A stretch of DNA of 64,000 nucleotides, taken from assembly GCF_017356245.1 (NCBI RefSeq), contig NZ_JAFMZZ010000001.1, positions 3,663,602 to 3,727,601 of the forward strand, in the 5' to 3' direction. How positions within the stretch are numbered: position 1 is the stretch's first letter; each line of letters begins with the position of its first letter. The notes beneath the pieces were generated by a model. It made no database searches, was not told the DNA's origin, and saw only the letters and a program-made list of their open reading frames with translations. Shown here one piece after another: positions 27,073-34,200 of the stretch. This DNA comes from Bordetella petrii. Its GTDB lineage: Bacteria; Pseudomonadota; Gammaproteobacteria; Burkholderiales; Burkholderiaceae_B. Made by a program: the position numbers and the translations under genes.

Positions 27073-27771
27073 ATGGATCCGAAAGGCAGGCTGGTGGTGA
27101 TCTCGCCGCATTTCGACGATGCCGTGTTCAGCTGCGGCGACTGGCTGGCCGCGTGTCCCGGCGGCACTGTCCTGACGGTGTATTCGGGGGTGCCGCCCAG
27201 CACCGCGCCCCTGCCTGACTGGGACCGCCGCTGCGGGTTCGCGCGCGCCGACCAGGCCGTGCTGGCGCGCCATGAAGAAAACCGCGCGGCCATGGCGGTG
27301 CTGGGCGCGCGCGGGCTCGGGTTGGGGCTGCTGGACGATCAGTATCAAGGGGCCGCCACCGTGGCCGGGCGGATCACCGGCATGCTGGCCTCGGCGTTGA
27401 CCACTTTGCAGCCGGCCGTGGTGCTGATGCCGCTGGGATTGTTCCACCGCGATCACCTGCGCGTGTCGGACGCGGCCCTGACGGTGTGGCGGCTGTTCCG
27501 GCAGGCCATGAACAATACCTGGCTGGCGTATGAAGAAGCCTTGTACCGCCGCAAGCCCGGCCTGCTGCAGCAGCGCCTGGCCGAGCTGCGGGCGCAGCAT
27601 GTGCTGGCCACCCCCGAAGCGGGGCCGCAATACCGCGGCGATCGCAAGACGCGCGCGGTCGCCGCCTATGCCAGCCAGCTCGGCGCGCTGGGACTCACGC
27701 CCGGACAGGGCGATGATGCCGCCCCGGAACGTTACTGGCTGCTGGCGCCTGAAAGCGGGGGGCAGGAATGA
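27073..27771 (+). CDS. PIG-L family deacetylase
   Basis: A 232-residue zinc-dependent N-acetyl-sugar deacetylase family protein. SPHFDDAVFSCG carries the His-Asp-Asp metal/catalytic set, and HRDHLRVSDA provides the HxDH zinc ligand. It would expose a free amine on an N-acetylated sugar, for example GlcNAc, in the glycan made by this operon. Its TGA overlaps the start of the following glycosyltransferase. Confidence 0.86.
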   Translation: MDPKGRLVVISPHFDDAVFSCGDWLAACPGGTVLTVYSGVPPSTAPLPDWDRRCGFARADQAVLARHEENRAAMAVLGARGLGLGLLDDQYQGAATVAGRITGMLASALTTLQPAVVLMPLGLFHRDHLRVSDAALTVWRLFRQAMNNTWLAYEEALYRRKPGLLQQRLAELRAQHVLATPEAGPQYRGDRKTRAVAAYASQLGALGLTPGQGDDAAPERYWLLAPESGGQE

Positions 27772-28646
27772 TACTGGCCCGCCTTTCCATTGTGGTCCTG
27801 ACACACAATCGCCGCGCTGAATTGATGCGCACCCTGCACGGCCTGGCCCGGCTGCCCGGCCGGCATCCGATCATCGTGGTGGACAACGGCAGCACCGACG
27901 GCACGGCCGAAGCGGTGCGCCGCGAATTTCCGGGGCTGGCCCTGGTGCGCGCGCCGGCCAACCTGGGCGCGGCGGGGCGCAACCTGGGAGTGCGGGCCGC
28001 GCAGACCGAATACGTGGCGTTCTGCGATGACGACACATGCTGGGAACCGCGCGCACTGGAAACCGCCGTGGGCATCCTGGACGCGGCTCCGGAAATCGGC
28101 GTGCTGACCGCCCGCGTCCTGGTGGGCGCGGAAGGCCGGCTGGACCATGCCTGCGCGGCCATGCAGGAAAGCCCCTTGCCCGAGCAGCCGGGGGTCGGGC
28201 CCTGCCTGCTCGGTTTCATGGCGGGCGCATGCGTCATGCGCACGGAAGTGTTCCGCGGCGCCGGCGGCTATTGGCCGCCGCTGCTGATCGGCGGCGAGGA
28301 AGAGCTGCTTGCGCTGGATGTCATGGAGCAGGGCTGGCGCATTGTGTACGCGCCGGCCGTGTGCATCCGCCACTGGCCGTCGCCGGCCCGCGATGCGCCG
28401 CTGCGGCGGCGCCTGCTGGCCCGCAATGCGGTCTGGACGGCCTGGATGCGGCTGCCGGCCGGCATGGCCTGGCACGCCACGGCCCGCGAATTCCGCCTGC
28501 AGCGCTCGGCCCGAGAGCGGCTGCGCCTGGCCCGCGACGTGGGGCGCGGCATGGCGGCCGTGCTGGCGCGCCGGCGGGTGGTGTCGCCCCAGGTACGCGA
28601 ATTGCTGGCCTGCGAAGAACGTCAACGCCACAGCAGGAGGCCGTGA
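27768..28646 (+). CDS. Glycosyltransferase family 2, second copy
   Basis: A 292-residue GT-A enzyme: LSIVVLTHNRR, VVDNGSTDGT, a CDDDT metal site, then GGEEELLALDVMEQGW (catalytic base region). No strong membrane helix. It is the last sugar gene of the operon. Its stop overlaps the ATG of the membrane stress-type protein by one base. A sigma-54-type promoter sequence lies inside its 3' end (28591-28606). Confidence 0.87.
   Translation: MILARLSIVVLTHNRRAELMRTLHGLARLPGRHPIIVVDNGSTDGTAEAVRREFPGLALVRAPANLGAAGRNLGVRAAQTEYVAFCDDDTCWEPRALETAVGILDAAPEIGVLTARVLVGAEGRLDHACAAMQESPLPEQPGVGPCLLGFMAGACVMRTEVFRGAGGYWPPLLIGGEEELLALDVMEQGWRIVYAPAVCIRHWPSPARDAPLRRRLLARNAVWTAWMRLPAGMAWHATAREFRLQRSARERLRLARDVGRGMAAVLARRRVVSPQVRELLACEERQRHSRRP
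28591..28606 (+). promoter_or_regulatory. Candidate internal sigma-54 promoter
   Basis: AGGTACGCGAATTGCT has GG-N10-GC spacing (28592-28605) and TTGCT, with T for C in GGCACG. It lies within codons of the GT2 gene, so coding constraint could produce it by chance. The predicted start near 28617 is 29 bases before the next ATG. Confidence 0.45.
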
Positions 28647-29233
28647 TGTCCCTGATTGTCGCAGCCCGCTTCCAGACCTTCGAGCAGGCCGAGAGCGCCG
28701 CGCGCAACCTGTATGCCACAGGGTTCCGCGACGAAGACATGCATACCTTCTACGTCAACACCGCGGGCGAGCACGCCCGCTATCCTTTGGGCGGCGACCG
28801 GAAGGCCGATCCCGATTCGCGCGGGGCCTCGGTGGGCGCGCTGGTGGGGGCCGCGTCGCTGGGCATTCTGTTTGCCCTGGTGTGCGCCGTGATCGCCTGG
28901 CAGATCAACCCGTCGGCCGTCGCCGTGACCGCGGCCGGCGGGGTAGGGGCCTATATCGGCGCCCTGGCGGGCGCCCTGTGGGTCACCGGCCAGGGGCGGC
29001 GCCTGAGCCGGGGCACCTGGACCGAAGATATCCACCCGGAAGTGCGGCAAGCGGGCGTCCTGCTGGCGCTGCACATCCAGCCCGACCAGGAGGCCCGCGC
29101 CGTGGCCATTCTGCGTGAAGCCGGCGGCATGGACGTGGAACGGGCGAATGGCCGCTGGGCCAACGGCAACTGGCAGGATTTCGACCCGCTGACACCGCCC
29201 CAGCGCGAACCCGAGCCGGCGACTCATTCCTGA
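28646..29233 (+). CDS. Two-helix membrane protein, stress-type
   Basis: A 195-residue protein of no firm family. The N-terminal 60 residues (FQTFEQAESAARNLYATGF) look like the fold of YflT-type general stress proteins. Two Gly/Ala-rich transmembrane segments follow (ASLGILFALVCAVIAW and AGGVGAYIGALAGALWV), then a soluble part with another ferredoxin-like stretch ending in WANGNWQDFDPL. CAGGAGG precedes the ATG. It may be co-transcribed with the glycan operon or driven from 28591. Confidence 0.72.
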   Translation: MSLIVAARFQTFEQAESAARNLYATGFRDEDMHTFYVNTAGEHARYPLGGDRKADPDSRGASVGALVGAASLGILFALVCAVIAWQINPSAVAVTAAGGVGAYIGALAGALWVTGQGRRLSRGTWTEDIHPEVRQAGVLLALHIQPDQEARAVAILREAGGMDVERANGRWANGNWQDFDPLTPPQREPEPATHS

Positions 29234-29269
29234 CCCGGGCGCCGGATGCCGGCCCGAAGGAGCATGCTC

Positions 29270-29545
29270 ATGCCGAACACACCGAAATCCGCGCCGCCGC
29301 CCGCGGCGGGCAGCCCCGGCGGGCGGCGCAAGACGGACCGGCCGGATGCCGCCGCCAAGGGCAAGATGCTGCCGCCGCGCGATACCGTCGAAGTGCCGCG
29401 CCAGCCGCCCAAGCCCATCGCCGGCACGCCCGACGAGGCGGCCAAAGACAGCCGGCCGGCGCGCGACAACCAGGACGAATCCAACTGGGCCGACGGCTCC
29501 AGGCCCCGGCCGCACGCCAAGAACGCGCGCTCGCACCTGCTGTAG
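29270..29545 (+). CDS. Small disordered hypothetical protein
   Basis: A 91-residue Pro/Lys/Asp-rich protein with no hydrophobic segment and no recognised domain. AAGGAG lies seven bases before the ATG at 29270, which is why that start was taken over 29264 and 29246. It is like the 84-residue protein at 13508 in size and composition, but the sequences are not clearly related. Convergent with the topoisomerase gene. Confidence 0.65.
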   Translation: MPNTPKSAPPPAAGSPGGRRKTDRPDAAAKGKMLPPRDTVEVPRQPPKPIAGTPDEAAKDSRPARDNQDESNWADGSRPRPHAKNARSHLL

Positions 29546-29554
29546 CGCGCGGCC

Positions 29555-30664
29555 TCAGGCGCGCGGCGCGTGATGGCAGGCGCGCAGGAAATGCCACAGG
29601 CGCCGTTCATCGGCCAGCAAGCCGCGCGGCGCGGCCGCCGGCGCTTTGCGGGCGGGCAGGGCGCCGCGCCGATAGGCCTGCAGGATCGCCGGATGGATGT
29701 AGCACTGGCGGCAGACCGCCGGCGTATTGCTCAGCCGCGTCGCAACCTGTTTCACGACCTCGGCCAGGATGCGCCCGGCTTGGGCTTCGTCGTCCGCCGG
29801 CCGGGCCTGCAGCAGCGAGAAAGCCATCACCGAGCCCGCCCAGGTGCGGTAGTGCTTGGCGGTGAACCCGCCGCCGCCGGCCGCTTTCAGGTAGGTATTG
29901 ACCATGTCCGAATCGATCGGCCGGGCCTGGCCGTCGGCGTCGCGATAGTGGAACAGCTGCTGGCCGGGCAGGTCCATGCAGCGCTTGACGGTGCGGGCGA
30001 TCCGCGCGTCGTTCACGGTCACGTCGTGCGCCACGCCGCTCTTGCCGGTGAAGCGCAGCCGCAGGCGGTCGCCCGCCACGGCGGTGTGGCGGCGCTTCAG
30101 CGTGGTCAGCCCATACGAATGATTGGCGCGCGCATACTCGCGCGTGCCGATGCGGATCAGGGTGATTTCCAGCAATCGCACCAGCACGGCCAGCACCTTG
30201 TCCTGCGACAGGGCTTGCTGCCGCATGTCGCGCGCCACGCGGCGGCGGATGCGCGGCAGGCTGGCCGCGAATTCCAGCAGCTGGTCGTACTTGCCGGCGT
30301 TGCGCACGGCCTTCCAGTCCGCATGGTAGCGATACTGCTTGCGGCCGCGCGCATCGCGCCCGGTGGCCTGCAGGTGGCCGTTGGGCGACGGGCATATCCA
30401 CACCTCGGTATAGGCTGGCGGAATGGCCAGCGCCTCGATGCGCGCGATCACCTGCGCATCGACAATCGCCTTGCCGCGTGTATCCAGATAGCGGAACTTG
30501 CCCGACCGGGTGCGCCTGCGCGTATAGCCCGGACGGCCATCGTCCACGTACGCCAGGCCGGCTTGCGCCAGCGGGAACGCGGGTTGCTGCCGTACGGCGT
30601 GTTCAAGCGATCTGGAAACGGAGGTGGTTATGGAAGGCTCCTTGAAAGATATCAGCGTGGCCAT
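29555..30664 (-). CDS. DNA topoisomerase IB (poxvirus/bacterial type)
   Basis: A 369-residue type IB enzyme that relaxes supercoils through a 3'-phosphotyrosine link. The N-terminal domain has YVDDGRPGYTRRR and IPPAYTEVWICP. The catalytic domain contains TTLKRRH, LRFTGKSG (catalytic Lys), AKHYRTWAGS and the active-site Tyr in CYIHPAIL. The only in-frame ATG near the expected start is at 30664, which overlaps the divergent DJ-1 gene by 35 bases; a non-ATG start inside 30550-30630 is possible. No clear ribosome site was seen, so the start is uncertain. Confidence 0.85.
   Translation of the reverse strand: MATLISFKEPSITTSVSRSLEHAVRQQPAFPLAQAGLAYVDDGRPGYTRRRTRSGKFRYLDTRGKAIVDAQVIARIEALAIPPAYTEVWICPSPNGHLQATGRDARGRKQYRYHADWKAVRNAGKYDQLLEFAASLPRIRRRVARDMRQQALSQDKVLAVLVRLLEITLIRIGTREYARANHSYGLTTLKRRHTAVAGDRLRLRFTGKSGVAHDVTVNDARIARTVKRCMDLPGQQLFHYRDADGQARPIDSDMVNTYLKAAGGGGFTAKHYRTWAGSVMAFSLLQARPADDEAQAGRILAEVVKQVATRLSNTPAVCRQCYIHPAILQAYRRGALPARKAPAAAPRGLLADERRLWHFLRACHHAPRA
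30573..30588 (+). promoter_or_regulatory. Candidate sigma-54 promoter of the DJ-1/PfpI gene
   Basis: GGGAACGCGGGTTGCT has GG-N10-GC spacing (30574-30587) and TTGCT, with A for C in GGCACG. It sits within the 5' part of the divergent topoisomerase frame. The predicted start is near 30599, 31 bases before the ATG at 30630. Confidence 0.5.
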
Positions 30665-31202
30665 GCTGGTGGTGGACGGCTTCGAGCAGGCCGAGCTGAC
30701 CGGGCCGCGCGACGCGCTGGCGGACCAGGGCGCGCGCACGGTGCTGGTTTCGGCCAGGCGCGAGCCGGTGCAGGGCATGCATCACGACCAGAAAGGCAAT
30801 ACATTCGAGGTCGACCTGACCTTTGCCGAGGCGCAGCCCGCCGAATTCGATGCCGTGCTGCTGCCGGGCGGGGTCGTCAACGCCGACGAGATCCGCATGC
30901 ACCCCAAGGCGCGCGAGTTCGTGCGGGCCATGTGGGAGCAGCACAAACCCGTTGCCGTCATTTGCCACGGGCCATGGCTGCTGGCCTCGGCGGGCCTGCT
31001 GAAGGGGCGCACGCTGACCAGCTGGCCTTCGCTGCAGGACGACCTGCGCAACGCCGGGGCGACATGGGTGGACCAGGAAGTCGTGGTCGACGGCATGCTG
31101 GTCAGCAGCCGCAAGCCCGGCGATATTCCCGCCTTCAATCGCGAGATGCTGCGGGTCATCCGGGCGGCCGCCGGCGCGGCGGGCGGGGGCCAGGCGCACT
31201 AG
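30630..31202 (+). CDS. DJ-1/PfpI family protein (YhbO-like)
   Basis: A 190-residue cytosolic stress protein of the class I glutamine amidotransferase fold. The nucleophile-elbow Cys is in VICHGPWLL, the upstream acidic residue is in the FEQAEL region, and VLLPGGVVNADEIR matches the PfpI family. Family members are reported as proteases, glyoxalases or deglycases; the true substrate is debated. ACGGAGG gives a strong ribosome site for the ATG at 30630. Its TAG shares bases with the CinA-like stop on the other strand (CTAG at 31199-31202). Confidence 0.87.
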   Translation: MEGSLKDISVAMLVVDGFEQAELTGPRDALADQGARTVLVSARREPVQGMHHDQKGNTFEVDLTFAEAQPAEFDAVLLPGGVVNADEIRMHPKAREFVRAMWEQHKPVAVICHGPWLLASAGLLKGRTLTSWPSLQDDLRNAGATWVDQEVVVDGMLVSSRKPGDIPAFNREMLRVIRAAAGAAGGGQAH

Positions 31203-31906
31203 GCGCGCCGCGCCCCCGCGCCGCGATTGCGCTGGCTCTGCTGGTCCTGGCCCGAGCCGACCTGGGTGGCGTGGCCGTCTTTCTTCGAGCGGCGCTGCGT
31301 GTCTCCATGGCTTTTCTGCATCTCGCGCGGCGTGTCGTCTTTCGAGGCGGCGGGGTGAGGTTGCGGTTTCATGGCGGGCTCCTTGGCTGGCGGACTGGCG
31401 GCCGGCGGCTCGCCGGCCAGCCAGGCCTGGTAGTAATGGGGCAGGCGGGACAGCGCATAACGGGCGCTGGCCTGCCGGATGGCATTGCGCGCACCGGAAA
31501 AGCGCTGCGTTTCGGTATAGACCACCGGGCGCGCATCGGCGGCGCCGGCCCGGAACAGCCACGCATAACACTGCGTGCCGGGTTCGATGCCATCGTCCGT
31601 GTCGTCGGTGACGCCGGTATTGGCGATGGCCACCGACGCCGGGCTGCGGCGGCTGGCGCCCAGCGCCATGGCGCGGGCCACGGGCTCGCTGGTCAGATTG
31701 CAGCGTTGCAGCAGGCCGGCATCCAGGCCCAGGCAGCGCAGCTTGGCTTCGGGCGCGTATGTCACGAACGCGCAGTCCAGCAGGCTGCCGGCGCCGGGTA
31801 CGTCGGCCAGGGTGGCGGCGATCAGGCCGGCCGTGCAGGATTCGGCGGTGACCAGCACCAGCGACTGCTCCGACATAAAACGCGCCACGCGCTCGACTTC
31901 GTTCAT
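31199..31906 (-). CDS. CinA-like nicotinamide-nucleotide amidase with basic C-terminal tail
   Basis: A 235-residue protein. Residues 1-165 match the CinA C-terminal (PncC) domain, with TAESCTAGLIAATLAD, GSLLDCAFVTYAPEAK and IANTGVTDDTDDG, an NMN deamidase in pyridine-nucleotide recycling. The remaining 65-70 residues are hydrophilic and basic, rich in Lys, Gln, Ser and Arg, and are not part of the family; an internal ATG before MKPQPH could encode this tail separately. GGGAGATC precedes the ATG at 31906, and a sigma-54-type promoter is at 31937-31952. Confidence 0.82.
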   Translation of the reverse strand: MNEVERVARFMSEQSLVLVTAESCTAGLIAATLADVPGAGSLLDCAFVTYAPEAKLRCLGLDAGLLQRCNLTSEPVARAMALGASRRSPASVAIANTGVTDDTDDGIEPGTQCYAWLFRAGAADARPVVYTETQRFSGARNAIRQASARYALSRLPHYYQAWLAGEPPAASPPAKEPAMKPQPHPAASKDDTPREMQKSHGDTQRRSKKDGHATQVGSGQDQQSQRNRGAGARRA

Positions 31907-31936
31907 GCTGCGATCTCCCATGGCCTGCCGCGTTCC

Positions 31937-31952
31937 CGCAAATGGCGTGCCC
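31937..31952 (-). promoter_or_regulatory. Candidate sigma-54 promoter of the CinA-like gene
   Basis: The minus strand reads GGGCACGCCATTTGCG, an exact GGCACG-N4-TTGC with GG-N10-GC spacing (31951 to 31938). The predicted start is near 31926, 20 bases before the ATG. Confidence 0.75.
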
Positions 31953-31962
31953 GCACCATGGC

Positions 31963-32721
31963 CTAATGCTCGACGGGCTCGCCGCCGACCCGGGCCCCGA
32001 CGATCATCTCGGTGGTCCAGTTCAGCAGAATCGACGTGTAGGCCTGCTGGGCCGCCTTGTCGGTCAGGCCGTGGTCGGCGCCGTCGACGATGCGGTGGGT
32101 CATCGAGTGCGCGCGCAGGAAGGCCGAGCGGTAATTCATGATGGTGGAATGGGGAATGAAGGTGTCGTGCTCGGACTCCACGATCAGCACATCCCCGGTA
32201 AAAGCCTCGCAGGCCGCCAGGGCGCGGTTCTCGTCCGGGCCTACCCGCGTCAGGCGGTACGCCGCCAGGCTTTCGCGGCTGAGCGAACCCTTGGGCAGGT
32301 CCCATTCCTCGTCGCGGTACAGCGCCGGCACATGCAGCGCCAGCCATTTCACGGGGCGCATCGTCGACAAAATGGCCGCCAGGTAGCCGCCATAGCTGCT
32401 GCCCACCACCGCGATCTCGCTGCTGTCGATGGACGGGTGGTCCAGCAATTGGTCGTAGGCCGCCACCACGTCGCGCAGATTGTCGCCGCGCGAGACGCGC
32501 GAGCGCTGCGCCTCGGTGGCGGCGTGGCCGCGCAAGTCGAAGGTCAGGCAGATGCACCCCAGCCCGGCAATGCTGCGCGCGCGCATCAGGTCGAACCGCT
32601 GGCTGCCGCCCCAGCCATGGATGAACAGCACGCCGGGAATGCGGGTCTCGGGCGACAGGAACGTGCCCGACAGGTCTTGCCCTTCTACCGGAATAGAGGT
32701 GGCCTGGCTATGCGTCGCCAT
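31963..32721 (-). CDS. Alpha/beta hydrolase
   Basis: A 252-residue serine hydrolase: oxyanion region FIHGWGG, nucleophile elbow VGSSYGGY, an Asp in VESEHD and the catalytic His in DGADHGLT. The substrate is unknown; the fold resembles dienelactone-hydrolase or acyl-peptidase types. The start at 32721 lies inside the end of the DUF3182 gene (14-base overlap), so the two are coupled and share the promoter at 33889. The stop is just upstream of the promoter of the CinA-like gene. Confidence 0.85.
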   Translation of the reverse strand: MATHSQATSIPVEGQDLSGTFLSPETRIPGVLFIHGWGGSQRFDLMRARSIAGLGCICLTFDLRGHAATEAQRSRVSRGDNLRDVVAAYDQLLDHPSIDSSEIAVVGSSYGGYLAAILSTMRPVKWLALHVPALYRDEEWDLPKGSLSRESLAAYRLTRVGPDENRALAACEAFTGDVLIVESEHDTFIPHSTIMNYRSAFLRAHSMTHRIVDGADHGLTDKAAQQAYTSILLNWTTEMIVGARVGGEPVEH

Positions 32722-33853
32722 GCTGCACGACTCCCGCGGATTTGCTGATGCGCCCCACCTGGGGGTCGTCATCGTCATACACGATTGTGGCTTCGGGCAG
32801 CCGCGCGTCGTCGTCGCCGTAGCTTTCGTTGGTGCGCGCGCGCACTCTCGAACGGCCGGCGTCGCGGCTGAATGCCTCCAGCGCGCAGACTTCCGCCATG
32901 CTGGCGCCGCCGGCCCGCCATGATTGTTCCAGCACGCCGCGCCGGCAGTCGCCCGCGCGGCCCCGGCCTTCGGCCACGTCATAATTGCGGCGCGAAGCGA
33001 AGAAATCCGGGTAGCACTCCTGCACGGCGGCGTCGTAGCGCCGCGCCAGGTCGATGGCAGCCTGCAGCGCGGCCGGCCAGTGCTGCGCGGCCAGCGCGTC
33101 GAAGCCGCCGCGCACGAACAGGATGTCCGAGCCGCCATAAACAGCGTTGCCGTCGTTGTCGCGCGTCAGTTGCTGCGTGCCGACGTAGCTGGCCGTCATG
33201 CCGGGCAGGCGCACTGTGCCGACGCTGTAGGTCGTGACATCGTCAAGATGCTCTTCCAGCACCAGCCCGAACTGGGCCATTTCGTCCTTGTCTTGCGCGC
33301 GCAGCGCGTCGCGCAGCTCTGCTTCGTCGCAAACCCTGGCCTGGCCGCGCCCGGCCGTGGCCTGCACCGGCTTGACGCGCACCGCGCCGTGGCGCAGCAG
33401 CAGCGCGCCGGCGCGCAGCGCGTCTTCGGCCGAGAACACGGTGTACCCGGCCAGCACGGCATCCTGCAGCCGCGCGCCCATGCGCGCCGACCAGCCCGCG
33501 GGCGCCGGGGCCCGCGCGCCGTCGAGCAGGGGGTGCGTGATGGCCTTGCTGGCGACGAAATCGTGGGGCACCACGCCGCCATACAGGTCTGATTCCTGGC
33601 GGATGCCCAGGCGCGCCGCGGCCGGGCTGCCCAGCGTCATGGCGGGCACGTAATAGATGCGGCGCCCCGCCAGGCTGGCGGAGCCCGGCGCGGGGTCATA
33701 GTCGGCCGAGCAGGGGCAGCCCAGCAGGGCGGCGAGCCTGGCGGCCAGTGTGCGATGGCTGGCGGTGTCATGGGCCGAGGCGCCCAGGCGGCGGGGGTAG
33801 GCCACCACCAGGTCGGGGCGTGGTTCGGGGTTGCTGCGGGGCAGGGTCGGCAT
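32708..33853 (-). CDS. DUF3182 family protein, possibly ATP-grasp-like
   Basis: A 381-residue soluble protein of the uncharacterised DUF3182 family. VKPVQATAGRGQARV followed by GLVLEEHLDDVTTYSVG looks like the nucleotide-binding part of an ATP-grasp fold, which is my inference. A C-terminal acidic stretch precedes the stop. The ATG at 33853 was chosen over an upstream GTG because it fits the predicted transcript start near 33878. Overlap with the alpha/beta hydrolase gene suggests linked functions. Confidence 0.75.
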   Translation of the reverse strand: MPTLPRSNPEPRPDLVVAYPRRLGASAHDTASHRTLAARLAALLGCPCSADYDPAPGSASLAGRRIYYVPAMTLGSPAAARLGIRQESDLYGGVVPHDFVASKAITHPLLDGARAPAPAGWSARMGARLQDAVLAGYTVFSAEDALRAGALLLRHGAVRVKPVQATAGRGQARVCDEAELRDALRAQDKDEMAQFGLVLEEHLDDVTTYSVGTVRLPGMTASYVGTQQLTRDNDGNAVYGGSDILFVRGGFDALAAQHWPAALQAAIDLARRYDAAVQECYPDFFASRRNYDVAEGRGRAGDCRRGVLEQSWRAGGASMAEVCALEAFSRDAGRSRVRARTNESYGDDDARLPEATIVYDDDDPQVGRISKSAGVVQHGDA

Positions 33854-33888
33854 GGGCAGGCCTTGTCGTGATCGGCGGCCGTCAGCTA

Positions 33889-33904
33889 CGCACATAACGT
33901 GCCT
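33889..33904 (-). promoter_or_regulatory. Candidate sigma-54 promoter of the DUF3182/hydrolase pair
   Basis: The minus strand reads AGGCACGTTATGTGCG, with GGCACG intact and GG-N10-GC spacing (33903 to 33890). GTGC replaces TTGC. It lies between the 35-residue membrane-protein gene and DUF3182. Confidence 0.55.
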
Positions 33905-33912
33905 GAAGCCTT

Positions 33913-34020
33913 TCAGCCATTCAGCCAGCGCATGACCAGGGCCAGGGCGGTCAGCAGCAGGGCCGCGCCGATCCAGGCGGCGGCAATCCGCGCCAGGCGT
34001 TTCAATCCCTGGTTCTGCAT
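33913..34020 (-). CDS. Small single-pass membrane protein (35 residues)
   Basis: The frame begins MQNQGLKRLARIAAAWIG and ends in RWLNG before TGA: a basic N-terminus and one hydrophobic helix (IGAALLLTALALVM). AAGGAG seven bases before the ATG is a strong ribosome site. It is not homologous to anything I recognise. It is divergent from the TerC gene and upstream of DUF3182 in the same direction. Small membrane proteins of this kind are often stress-induced modulators. Confidence 0.6.
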   Translation of the reverse strand: MQNQGLKRLARIAAAWIGAALLLTALALVMRWLNG

Positions 34021-34200
34021 CTTCAACTCCTTGATTTAAATGGGTTTTGTTTTAACGGTTGGGGGGTGGCATGGCATCGCAGCCGCAGTTTTCATGCCCG
34101 CGTGCGGGGCGGGGAACTGTAATTTGGCTGTCAGGTCTATTCAGGTTGTTGTAAGAAATGCTAAAACACCGTTTTCGTCCCTTATTCACTCGGAGATTGC

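Noticed and set aside
18873..28646. Glycan operon as a horizontally acquired island
   Set aside because: GC content and codon style match the neighbours, and no integrase, tRNA or direct repeat borders were seen.
34021..34200. yybP-ykoY manganese riboswitch before the TerC gene
   Set aside because: Such leaders often precede terC, but I could not find the conserved loop sequences or the paired stem here.
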